The translations under genes were made by a program, and so were the position numbers. Shown here in pieces: positions 1 to 6,838 of a stretch of DNA of 64,000 bases (the stretch's first letter is position 1; the number at the start of each line of letters is the position of its first letter). This DNA is from Sphingomonas aerophila (GTDB lineage Bacteria > Pseudomonadota > Alphaproteobacteria > Sphingomonadales > Sphingomonadaceae). The DNA is taken from the NCBI RefSeq assembly GCF_014199305.1, contig NZ_JACIJK010000011.1:1-64000 (forward strand), written 5' to 3'. The notes under the pieces are model-generated. The model searched no databases. It saw only the letters and a list, made by a program, of their open reading frames with translations, and was not told where the DNA came from.

Positions 1-153
1 TCGCCCATCATGGGTCCGTCTCCGCTCGCCTCGCGAAGATTGAATCAGACCACCGTAACTACTGCAAGGCCGAGTTTTTCAACACAATCGGGCGAAAGCG
101 GACGTTGCGCTGCCCGATGCGTCGGCGCACTATCGAGAGTGCAGAGGACTTTG

Positions 154-495
154 GTGACCATCAAAGAGTGCGCGCTATTTGAAACCACAAAAGCTTTATG
201 GCCGGATGAAGTGAGGGTATCCGGCAAATCAAACGCGACCAATGAGATTTACCAGCGCCACGAGAACGCGTTCCCGCAGGACGACGACTGGCAGCAACTG
301 GCCCTTTGGTCGTTTCATCAGGCCTTAGGCACTCACGAAAAGCAGGCTTTAGCAAAGGGGCTGCCGAGCATTTATCCCCGCGAGGTTACGTTTGCCGAGT
401 TTGATACGTGGATGCGCTCCAATTTGAAGGGCGACCACTGCTGGTCGGCGGAGCGAGCGGAATACGAGGAGAGCGAACCCCGCCACTGCGCGTGA
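154..495 (+). CDS. hypothetical protein
   Basis: A 113-residue soluble protein with no signal peptide or membrane segment. The GTG at 154 is preferred over an ATG at 10 because AGAGGA lies just upstream (about 142-147) and the sequence between 10 and 153 is low-complexity Ser/Arg/Thr rather than protein-like. The C-terminal half is rich in Trp and acidic residues (DDDWQQLALW near the middle). I do not recognise the family. It is the first of a string of small orphan genes. It could start slightly upstream at TTG 151. Confidence 0.45.
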   Translation: MTIKECALFETTKALWPDEVRVSGKSNATNEIYQRHENAFPQDDDWQQLALWSFHQALGTHEKQALAKGLPSIYPREVTFAEFDTWMRSNLKGDHCWSAERAEYEESEPRHCA

Positions 496-607
496 CCACT
501 TAACAGCGCCGCTAGTGTCCGGTGATGGGCGTTAGCTGACGTCGCGATCAGGGGATCTGAAGGCGGGTAAACTGCCGTTGCCCTATAGTCTCGGCGCGGG
601 CAGCATC

Positions 608-1045
608 ATGGTCATGCGGATTGAACCCTCCGAATACGAGCGCCTGCGATCTTGGTTCAGCCATATGGTTCCCAAGGTTTTCCCCTCGGATCTGCTCAAC
701 CCTGATACTCATCCCACGGCTGTGCTCGATAGAATGGCGGTGAAAACCCCCGCAAAAGCGCGGAGCGGCCTTGGTATGGCGATCGGCGACGTTGTGGAGT
801 TTACGAGTGACTGGCCCGCCAGCGACGTGACCGCGTGCGACCACGAGCTTTCGCAATCGGGCTTACCGACGCTGTCGGAAGTGCGCGCAAGGTTCTCTAA
901 GCTGGTGCAGCGAGTTGTCCGCCGTGGTCACATCAAAAGCAACGATGAGTTCTACGCCCTCCGCAACGCGGTCGAGCAGCAGGGCGCGACCTCCGCGGGC
1001 TTGCGGCAGCTACTGGAAGCATACGAAGCCCGGACCCAAAGCTGA
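608..1045 (+). CDS. hypothetical protein
   Basis: Encodes about 145 residues, starting at one of two close ATGs (608 or 614). The N-terminal half contains RIEPSEYERLRSWFSHMVPKVFPSDLL and the C-terminal half looks helical and Gln/Ala-rich. There is no signal peptide, transmembrane segment or recognisable catalytic motif. An open frame reaches back to 578, but the extra residues are not needed. It is convergent with the lipoprotein gene that follows. Function unknown. Confidence 0.5.
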   Translation: MVMRIEPSEYERLRSWFSHMVPKVFPSDLLNPDTHPTAVLDRMAVKTPAKARSGLGMAIGDVVEFTSDWPASDVTACDHELSQSGLPTLSEVRARFSKLVQRVVRRGHIKSNDEFYALRNAVEQQGATSAGLRQLLEAYEARTQS

Positions 1046-1053
1046 CTTTCAGG

Positions 1054-1422
1054 TCAGTCAACGCAGATGTAATCTCCGACCAGCTTCCCGCCTTCGACAC
1101 GTCCGTAGCAGCCGAAGGTGCTGCTTTCGGCTTCGCACATGCCTGTAACGGGCGTCCCGGTGCTGACCGAAACCGCGTGCTCGGGGGCGTCGCTCAGACA
1201 TCGGCCCAGGCAATCGGCTTTACCGCTGCAAGCCTTACCTGCATCCCTGTAGGGTACTTGGCAAATTGGCGAGCCGAAAGGTGCTCGGCTCTCGCGTCCG
1301 CCTCGCCCGAGACAAACGCGCACCTCCTCTTTGGACAGATTGGGTCGTCGGTGCAGATCGCAGCCGGACAGCGTCGAAACACAACAGACGGCAAGGAGCG
1401 TGAGACGGGCGGCTTGTGTCAT
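1054..1422 (-). CDS. cysteine-rich putative lipoprotein
   Basis: Encodes 122 residues. The N-terminus MTQAARLTLLAVCCVSTLSG-C is a signal peptide ending in an LSGC lipobox, which fixes the start at 1422 although the frame is open further upstream. The mature part has about eight cysteines (CLGRGG, CQV, ACSGKADCLGRC, MCEAE, FGCYG, YICVD), suggesting a disulfide-stabilised periplasmic or outer-membrane domain. The family is not recognised. The tRNA-like relic starts about 120 bases beyond its start codon on the other strand. Confidence 0.6.
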   Translation of the reverse strand: MTQAARLTLLAVCCVSTLSGCDLHRRPNLSKEEVRVCLGRGGRESRAPFGSPICQVPYRDAGKACSGKADCLGRCLSDAPEHAVSVSTGTPVTGMCEAESSTFGCYGRVEGGKLVGDYICVD

Positions 1423-1541
1423 TGTCTCAGAGTGCGCGGCAAGCCGAGGCCCCGCAATCAGGATCGCGCCAAGCGCCTCGGACCGGCCGGGTTTGGGCGT
1501 AAGACGTTCCGCTTGGTCGCGCTCGCGTGCTATGTCGGTGG

Positions 1542-1622
1542 GCCAGCGTGACGGAATTGGTAGACGTATCGCTACAGCGATCCTCGGCAACGAGGTGCGG
1601 GTTCGATCCCCTGCCGCTGGCA
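1542..1622 (+). tRNA. degenerate tRNA-Leu-like gene lacking an anticodon loop
   Basis: Most of a class II (long variable arm) tRNA is visible. The acceptor GCCAGCG (1542-1548) pairs with CGCTGGC (1615-1621), followed by A at 1622. The D-arm region reads GGAATTGGTAGAC as in tRNA-Leu. A variable stem CCTCG-GCAA-CGAGG occupies 1582-1595, and a T stem GCGGG/CCTGC has an 8-base TTCGATCC loop. The anticodon arm is ATCGCT-AC-AGCGAT (1568-1581): perfect arms with only two bases between them, so there is no anticodon. No CCA is encoded. It cannot decode; it is probably a relic with a deletion, or a tRNA mimic. See findings. Confidence 0.7.
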
Positions 1623-1710
1623 ATGTCCGCAACTGAGTGGAATGCGGGATAGATGATTTTAATGCGAAAAGGTGGATTGCAGTCCTTGAGGCGGCGCGTG
1701 AAACTCGCTC

Positions 1711-2001
1711 GTGGCCTACGCTTCCAAGATTGTTCTCGAACTTCCCCTATCTGACGAACGGGCGCTTCAATCCTTCGTCGAAGCGTGCTTACGAGATGGC
1801 GTATCGCTCATCGCCGTCGTCGGTGAAGGTGCAAGCCGTGTTGACGACATGATTGACGAGCTTGTTGTAGGCGATGGCTCCGATACGGGCCGCTACATCA
1901 CGACCACGATGCACCCCGACGAAGCGGTGGAGGACGCGATTCAGTTCGCGGCAAACTGGGAAGCGGAACTCGGAGGAGCAGTTCAGCTAGTTCGCCTCTG
2001 A
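1711..2001 (+). CDS. hypothetical protein, small acidic
   Basis: Encodes 96 residues with a GTG start. The sequence is strongly acidic and looks like a compact alpha/beta domain (KIVLELPLSDERALQSFVEAC, then GVSLIAVVGEG and TTTMHPDEAVEDAIQFA). It resembles small conserved proteins that are annotated only as domains of unknown function. It has no signal peptide or catalytic motif. It begins about 90 bases downstream of the tRNA-like relic. Confidence 0.55.
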   Translation: MAYASKIVLELPLSDERALQSFVEACLRDGVSLIAVVGEGASRVDDMIDELVVGDGSDTGRYITTTMHPDEAVEDAIQFAANWEAELGGAVQLVRL

Positions 2002-2033
2002 TGACCATCTTGGGTGGAGAGAGGGGACGTTCG

Positions 2034-2429
2034 TCACCGTGAGATTGACGATAGTGCCGCGTCAATCTGACCATGAGCCTCGGGTCGTCGCGCCCTTTCC
2101 TTAGCTACGAAGGCAGCGTGTCGCGCCGCGAATGCCGCTACCTCCCGCAAAGTATCGGGGTAAGGGTCGCCCAGACTCCAGAATAAAAAGCCGTGTCGCA
2201 CTAAGGCCTCGACCTTCTCCCACTGCTTCCCGTCAGACTGCTTTGGTGGCTTAAACTTGCGCGTTAGCCCTATGCTCGGTCCTCCGCACTCGGGGCATGG
2301 TAGGACTGCCGACTCTCGACTGCCGCGCTTGAAACTCTTCCGGCACCGGAAGCACGCGTAAGGATGGAGGTAGTTCGACTGGACAGGGCCGCCCTTCTGC
2401 GCCGGTGGCGTTGTGAGTTCCTGAGCCAT
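2034..2429 (-). CDS. zinc-ribbon hypothetical protein
   Basis: Encodes 131 residues. A zinc ribbon is clear near residues 25-50: CFRCRK followed by CPECGG, two CxxC knuckles about 20 residues apart. The remainder is helical (AFAARHAAFVAKERARR). Such small ribbon proteins may bind nucleic acid or partner proteins, but nothing here shows which. One copy of the dispersed motif AATGTCCGCAAATGGGCGGG begins about 24 bases beyond its start codon. Confidence 0.6.
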   Translation of the reverse strand: MAQELTTPPAQKGGPVQSNYLHPYACFRCRKSFKRGSRESAVLPCPECGGPSIGLTRKFKPPKQSDGKQWEKVEALVRHGFLFWSLGDPYPDTLREVAAFAARHAAFVAKERARRPEAHGQIDAALSSISR

Positions 2430-2507
2430 GCGGCTGTCTAGCTTAGGCCCAAAATGTCCGCAAATGGGCGGGAGCAGGCATCGCCGCGGCCATTTGGGCC
2501 GTCGCGA

Positions 2508-2972
2508 TCACGGCAGGCTCTGTGGCTCGGGAACGGGAAGGGACTTCAGTATCGCCCGAAGCTCCTTATTCCTCGCCGCATACCTGTCGCGATCGCAGCC
2601 AAAGTCTGCAGAATAGAGCTGGTCGACTGAGGTGCCGAGCCAACGAAATGATATACCGCCGTTGTCGGTAACGTAAGGTCCGTCGCAAGGGACGCCGCGC
2701 AGGGCAAATGCCCGCACATCTCCGCCCGCCATAGTCTGAGGGGACCGCCGAAACACTTCCATGCGTCGGACAAGGTGTTCAAGCTGCTTGGAGTTGAGCG
2801 AGAAGCGCCCATCTTTCCCGTCGAATCGGTTCAGAAAACGGCCATTCCCCTGACCGTCGATCGTGATGTCCACGCCCGGTGCCCAGATTGCCACTTGTCT
2901 CAGCGCGGGAGGGCTTGGCTCGCTGCATGCAGCTAGCCAGAGTGCAAGGGCGGGAACGATCACGGGCCGCAT
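2508..2972 (-). CDS. lipoprotein, paralogue of the gene at 19404
   Basis: Encodes 154 residues: signal peptide MRPVIVPALALWLAA-C with a lipobox, then a mature domain containing VDITIDGQGNGRFLNRFDGKDG and ending in ILKSLPVPEPQSLP. The gene at 19404-19868 is the same length and largely identical in its key blocks (ALALWL.AC, IDGQG.GRF, GISFRW, DFGCDRDR..ARN.EL.AILKSLPVP). Both copies lie beside a second pair of paralogues, so a two-gene unit was duplicated. Presumably membrane-anchored in the periplasm; function unknown. Confidence 0.7.
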   Translation of the reverse strand: MRPVIVPALALWLAACSEPSPPALRQVAIWAPGVDITIDGQGNGRFLNRFDGKDGRFSLNSKQLEHLVRRMEVFRRSPQTMAGGDVRAFALRGVPCDGPYVTDNGGISFRWLGTSVDQLYSADFGCDRDRYAARNKELRAILKSLPVPEPQSLP

Positions 2973-3061
2973 GGATCAAGAGTGCGCGTGCGTCGGAACG
3001 TCCGCAAGTGGGTGGTAAGCTGGCGGTCCGGCTTCGAGTAGGAAGCGGCGAGAGCAGCCGT

Positions 3062-3426
3062 TCAGCCGAGCAACGCAAGCGCTTCGTTTGTCTCATGGTG
3101 CGTCGGCGGTCTGCTGTCGTCTTCTACGAAATAAACAGCGTTTCGCACCCCATCGTCCGCGAAATGGAAGTCGTCGCTCATAATAAGGCAGTCCGCGACA
3201 TAGTTTGCGAGTTCGAAGGTTAGACGTTCCTCCGCTACGGCGGCTAGAGCCGTCGTGCGCAGTCCCTCGTCACCTGGAAGGCAGGACCATCGGTGATAAT
3301 GATGTAGCCATTCTCACCCGCTCGGCAGGCCGCATTGCAGGCGTCCACTTCCTCGGCGATCTCGTCAGCCAACACCTCTGGCGAAAGAACGCCGGTCAAG
3401 AACCCAACGAGTGTAGCATGCTCCAT
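3062..3426 (-). pseudogene. amber-interrupted paralogue of the gene at 19949
   Basis: Starting at MEHATLVGFLTGVL, the frame aligns along its whole length with the intact protein at 19949-20317 (MEHSSLVAFLEGKL). It is cut by an in-frame TAG at 3244-3246, exactly where the paralogue reads Leu (CARRL-stop-AAVAEERLTFELANY versus HAKRLLKAVAYQRLTFEIANY). After the stop the homology continues in the same frame to TGA at 3062-3064. There is no frameshift, so a single base change explains the break. A truncated 60-residue product may still be made. The neighbouring lipoprotein gene remains intact. Confidence 0.8.
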
Positions 3427-3524
3427 CGAAATAGGATGCATCGCTGTATGAAGGTCCGCAACCAGGAAGCTACTGCCGCGCGCTGCAAGGCCGACAACGG
3501 GCGAGCTGGACAGGAAGCCAAGCC

Positions 3525-3956
3525 TCACCCCTCGCCATGACAGCTTGCTTTTGGGACCGTCTTCGACCCGACCTGATACTCGACGTCAATGTAAGCGCAC
3601 GCCCCGTCGCTCACGAAAGGCAGGATTACATCATCGGCAAACCAACGGCGCTCGCCAGCCTTCATCCCGTCCGGTGGAGGGCAGGCTAAAGCAATTTGTC
3701 CATTCTTGTGTCCATACCTCTTCGTTCCTTCGCAAAACATACGGTCAGGCTCTTCTTCTGGAATGAAATAGAGAGCTTCGACTCGATCCGGAGAGGCGAA
3801 CTTGTAGGCACGGGCGAAACGCTCGACCGCCCCTGCTCCCGGCGGAAGCGTTATCTTCCTCTCGATGGTGTTCATAAGTTCGGCTTGGCGACGCGCCTCA
3901 GGCGGGTCACAGGCTGTTGTGGCGAGAAATGCCGCGAGAATCAGATAGAGCTTCAC
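3525..3956 (-). CDS. putative secreted or lipid-anchored protein
   Basis: About 143 residues from a GTG at 3956 (VKLYLILAAFLATTAC); a TTG at 3992 in the same frame is possible but adds a non-signal-like stretch. The cysteine after ATTA gives a weak, non-canonical lipobox, so it may be a lipoprotein or simply secreted. The mature domain contains FIPEEEPDRMFCEGTKRYG and CPPPDG and ends in KASCHGEG. Family not recognised. It sits among other small envelope proteins. Confidence 0.5.
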   Translation of the reverse strand: MKLYLILAAFLATTACDPPEARRQAELMNTIERKITLPPGAGAVERFARAYKFASPDRVEALYFIPEEEPDRMFCEGTKRYGHKNGQIALACPPPDGMKAGERRWFADDVILPFVSDGACAYIDVEYQVGSKTVPKASCHGEG

Positions 3957-4044
3957 CAGCGTGACGTTCGCATCTGGGCGGGACGGCCGCAATTAGGCGT
4001 AAGCAAACGTTGTGGCGCAGGTATCCCAGCGGCATCATAACCCT

Positions 4045-4458
4045 ATGGAATCCCTCATCGCCGCATCAGGCTTGCTACTCGTCGCTCTCACGCCTGGGTG
4101 CAATCACCAGCCCCGTACCTACGCCGCGAACTGTTCGACTCCCCTTCCACATTGGGGGCGTGAAAAGGATGGAATTGGACACCTGCGGACCGTTCAGCCG
4201 ATTTACATCGGTTCGGATGGCTCAACATTATGGAACAAGGCGGCCATCTCAGATGACACCTTTCGGCGTTACGTGATGACGATGAGTGACATGAACCCAG
4301 AGCCCCAAGCTATTCTGGAGGTCGCGCCCACCGCGGCGTGCGACCGCGTTGAGGCTGTTCGGATGATCATGGATGCGACCCCACTCTGCAGCGGGCCGAG
4401 ATCCTTGTGCAGTGAGGGGTGGAACTGGCGGCAATGGCCCGAGAAGGGCTTCCAGTAA
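4045..4458 (+). CDS. lipoprotein with ExbD-like domain
   Basis: Encodes 137 residues. The start at 4045 (MESLIAASGLLLVALTPG-C) gives a signal peptide with lipobox; the upstream in-frame ATG at 4012 only adds non-signal residues. The mature domain reads YIGSDGSTLWNKAAISDDTFRRYVMTM..NPEPQAILEVAPTAACDRVEAVRMIMDA. This has the shape of the ExbD periplasmic domain (set-point beta strand, helix, then a strand with helix). ExbD normally has an N-terminal membrane anchor and works with ExbB and TonB; here the anchor would be lipid. The ExbD resemblance is an inference from pattern only. Confidence 0.55.
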   Translation: MESLIAASGLLLVALTPGCNHQPRTYAANCSTPLPHWGREKDGIGHLRTVQPIYIGSDGSTLWNKAAISDDTFRRYVMTMSDMNPEPQAILEVAPTAACDRVEAVRMIMDATPLCSGPRSLCSEGWNWRQWPEKGFQ

Positions 4459-4521
4459 CGCCAGCGAAAAAGAAGCGCGACGTTGGACTGCAGCGTCGTA
4501 AGTCTGATGACGGGGGGTGAT

Positions 4522-5001
4522 ATGGGTTTCGAAAAGATTGGACCTTACGGCGTTACGCGCGGCGATATGGTAGCCGCGGCGATAGTCATATCGTTCCTGA
4601 CTGGAGACAAATCCGCTCGGGTCAAAGCCTCGCTATTAGTGGTGATCGGAGTTGTGATGTTTGTTGGCGGCCTTGCTCTTGGCGAGCCGCAGACTGCCGG
4701 ATTTGGCATGTTGTTCGTTCTGTTCATGTTTGTGATCGCTCCGGCACTGCGATCACGAAAGGGCAGCAACGAGATCTATCTTGAGCATAGCCCGGAAGGT
4801 CTCGTTGCCGAGACTCCGAATGCGCGGGTCACTTACAAGTGGAGCACGGTCGGCGCGGTAAGAATGGTGGGCTCGCGATTATTCATAATGGTAAGTGGTG
4901 GGTGTGCGCTCGTGATCTCTGATCGGTCAACCAGCCGTCAGAACATGATAAGCCTGATGACGATCGTAGCTCAGCATCAGAGCCACTCCTCGACGCTTTA
5001 A
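4522..5001 (+). CDS. membrane protein with YcxB-like C-terminal domain
   Basis: About 159 residues from ATG 4522, which has a GGGGGGT ribosome-binding stretch just upstream; an in-frame ATG at 4483 is less likely. Two adjacent hydrophobic segments (ASLLVVIGVVMFVGGLAL and GFGMLFVLFMFVIAPAL) are followed by a basic turn and a domain reading IYLEHSPEGLVAETPNARVTYKWSTVGAVR. That is typical of YcxB-like proteins, in which a small beta-rich domain follows two membrane helices. Role unknown. Confidence 0.6.
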   Translation: MGFEKIGPYGVTRGDMVAAAIVISFLTGDKSARVKASLLVVIGVVMFVGGLALGEPQTAGFGMLFVLFMFVIAPALRSRKGSNEIYLEHSPEGLVAETPNARVTYKWSTVGAVRMVGSRLFIMVSGGCALVISDRSTSRQNMISLMTIVAQHQSHSSTL

Positions 5002-5108
5002 GAACGGCCTCCAGGATAGGGCCACGCCATACACGACTAACATGGGCGGGCGATGCGAAGGTATGCTGGTACGACTGCGGACGGCGAGCGGGAGGATATG
5101 AGTCTTAT

Positions 5109-5507
5109 ATGTGGCAGATTGCTCTTCTAGCCTTGGCGTCCATGGCCCCGGCCGGCCAACGAAGCCTCACCTTCGCTGGAGAACCCTTCGGAGCGCAACG
5201 CAATCTTACCTGCACATGGTTCACCAACTTCGAGAACAGCCGGTTCGAGCAGTGTCAGGACGCCACGGGACAAGTGCTGCAGGCTGGCGACGGCGCATCA
5301 ATCGAGTGTGCTCAAGGGGTATGCAGACAATTGTACGCGGCAGCCCTAAAGGCGGCCGGCTGGAGAAAGCCTGACCCACTATGGGGGACGTTCGAAGTAA
5401 AGCTGGTCGGCCGAGTAAGCCTCAACCCGCATGAGAAACGCTACCTTGGTGACGCCACTAGAACCGTCCTCATCGAAAGGTTTATAAGCGTTCACCCGTC
5501 CAGATAG
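5109..5507 (+). CDS. secreted hypothetical protein
   Basis: Encodes 132 residues with a short signal peptide (MWQIALLALASMAPAGQ). The mature part contains four cysteines (LTCTWF, EQCQDA, IECAQGVCRQ), consistent with disulfides in the periplasm, and repeated aromatic residues. Family not recognised. It is oriented with the two preceding genes, but intergenic spacing is over 100 bases, so no operon can be claimed. Confidence 0.55.
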   Translation: MWQIALLALASMAPAGQRSLTFAGEPFGAQRNLTCTWFTNFENSRFEQCQDATGQVLQAGDGASIECAQGVCRQLYAAALKAAGWRKPDPLWGTFEVKLVGRVSLNPHEKRYLGDATRTVLIERFISVHPSR

Positions 5508-5629
5508 CGGCTCCGCTGTAGGTTCAAGACCTAGTCCTCAGACGACACGGCGCCGGTGCACAACCTCAGCAATCGGGGATCGTCGCTGTTGGGCTGAGCG
5601 GCAACGATTGGGCGATAGCTGCCTCCTCT

Positions 5630-6025
5630 TCAGCCCCGGTACGGCTCGCAGGCGATTCCGTCGCTGTCGCCGTCCATTTCGGGACGGTAGCCAGGTTCCC
5701 CTTCGTAGATGGGCGCAGTGCCCACGGCTCGTGCGTCGTTGCAGCCGCTCCAATGGTCGCCTGGTTGAGGAGCACGTGCCCGAGTGAAGCCGCCTGCCAC
5801 TCCGACGCTCTTGGCCGTTGCAGATACAGCGCCGCGGCCCTGAGGCGTAGCTGTCAATGATCCCATGCCGATCAGCGCACCAAGAACGCCGGCCCCTGCC
5901 AGGATAGGCAACGCTGATGATCTATCGTTTCGCACCACGGCCCTACATGGCCGATGAGGGGTAAACGACAGGTATGCGCGGCGGGACCAATCATGGCCGG
6001 TTCTCCTCCTCAACCGGCGCCTCAA
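5630..6025 (-). CDS. Excalibur calcium-binding domain protein
   Basis: Up to 131 residues. The C-terminal 40 residues are a clear Excalibur domain: CNDARAVGTAPIYEGEPGYR followed by DGDSDGIACEPY, a DxDxDGIxCE loop like that of extracellular calcium-binding domains. A hydrophobic stretch (ALPILAGAGVLGALIGMG) precedes it and probably anchors or exports the protein. The start is uncertain: the N-terminal 30 residues are Arg-rich and overlap the upstream gene by 35 bases. Such domains occur on secreted nucleases and surface proteins; no nuclease part is present here. Confidence 0.65.
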   Translation of the reverse strand: MRRRLRRRTGHDWSRRAYLSFTPHRPCRAVVRNDRSSALPILAGAGVLGALIGMGSLTATPQGRGAVSATAKSVGVAGGFTRARAPQPGDHWSGCNDARAVGTAPIYEGEPGYRPEMDGDSDGIACEPYRG

Positions 6026-6509
6026 GCTCGATTAGCCGCAAGGCGATTCGCCGGTAGGGCAACTGACAGCTGGTCCAGGGATGCCGCGGCTGGATCGTCG
6101 CCGACCGCCAATACTCACTGAGCAGGTGCTGATCCCGTACGAACGGCCGGAGGACGTGCAGCGCCAGCCTGACCTCGATCGTGCCCACCGCCTGGTACGC
6201 TGACCGGTTGGCAGCCTCACGCAGGATCGTCAGCGCCAGGTTGATCAGCGCATGGCGGTGCGCCTGCCGCCGCGCTCGCTCCTTGCCGTATGGGATCGGG
6301 GCGAGCGACACGATAGGGGACGGGCAGCGCTTGGGGCATTTCACCGAGTGCTTGGCCGCGTGCCAGTCGGTGTTGCCGCCGTTGTTGCGCACCTCCGCGA
6401 ACAGCGCGTCCAGCTCCCATACCTCGGTCGCCTTGCAGCTCTTGCAAGTCGCCCTGACCTGCGCCTCGATACGGTGAAGGTCGGACAGGTTCTTGGGCGG
6501 GCCGACCAC
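5991..6509 (-). CDS. conserved hypothetical protein with zinc-ribbon-like cysteines
   Basis: Encodes 172 residues from a GTG start. The N-terminus MVGPPKNLSDLHRIEAQVRA and the paired cysteines (CKSC about residue 22, CPKRC about residue 58) match a type of small protein I have seen repeatedly in sphingomonads. The C-terminal part is helical (ALINLALTILREAANRSAYQ). A structural zinc site is likely. It follows the gene at 6519-6722 by only 9 bases and overlaps the Excalibur gene, so the three probably form one minus-strand operon. Confidence 0.65.
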   Translation of the reverse strand: MVGPPKNLSDLHRIEAQVRATCKSCKATEVWELDALFAEVRNNGGNTDWHAAKHSVKCPKRCPSPIVSLAPIPYGKERARRQAHRHALINLALTILREAANRSAYQAVGTIEVRLALHVLRPFVRDQHLLSEYWRSATIQPRHPWTSCQLPYRRIALRLIELEAPVEEENRP

Positions 6510-6518
6510 GCCTCTTGG

Positions 6519-6722
6519 TCAGGCGAACGCTGGGAGCTGCAATTGTTCTCCCCGGCCTGCCAGGACAGCACGGGCCTGCTGGGCCGCGCCAACAGCCTGG
6601 CGGTAGTGCACGGTCCCGAAGCGCTCGGCCTCATCGAAGCCCACCGGCGCCCAATCGTCCGTTGGGTAGCACGCATCGTAGATCGCCCGCGCAGCCGCAC
6701 GCAGTTGCAAATCGTGCTGCAT
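6519..6722 (-). CDS. small conserved hypothetical protein
   Basis: About 67 residues. The ATG at 6722 is chosen over an in-frame one at 6749 because GGAG lies 6 bases upstream. The core LRAAARAIYDACYPTDDWAP followed by DEAERFGTVHYRQAV is a compact helical unit that I associate with short sphingomonad proteins encoded next to the zinc-ribbon-like family, as here. No function can be given. It is the first gene of the likely three-gene minus-strand operon. Confidence 0.6.
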   Translation of the reverse strand: MQHDLQLRAAARAIYDACYPTDDWAPVGFDEAERFGTVHYRQAVGAAQQARAVLAGRGEQLQLPAFA

Positions 6723-6838
6723 CAGGTTGCTCCAGCAGTGTCGAGTCACCGCTTCAGCGGCGTCCCGCTAGGTAGAACAAGCCGTGAACAGATTGCAAGC
6801 TGGAGCAGCGATCTTTGAGGCCCTGAATTTACGACCGC

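Noticed and set aside
6252..6818. Long plus-strand open frame of 188 codons
   Set aside because: It is antisense to the two small minus-strand genes, which have ribosome-binding sites and family-like sequence; its Arg/Ala/Gly composition is typical of a GC-rich shadow frame.
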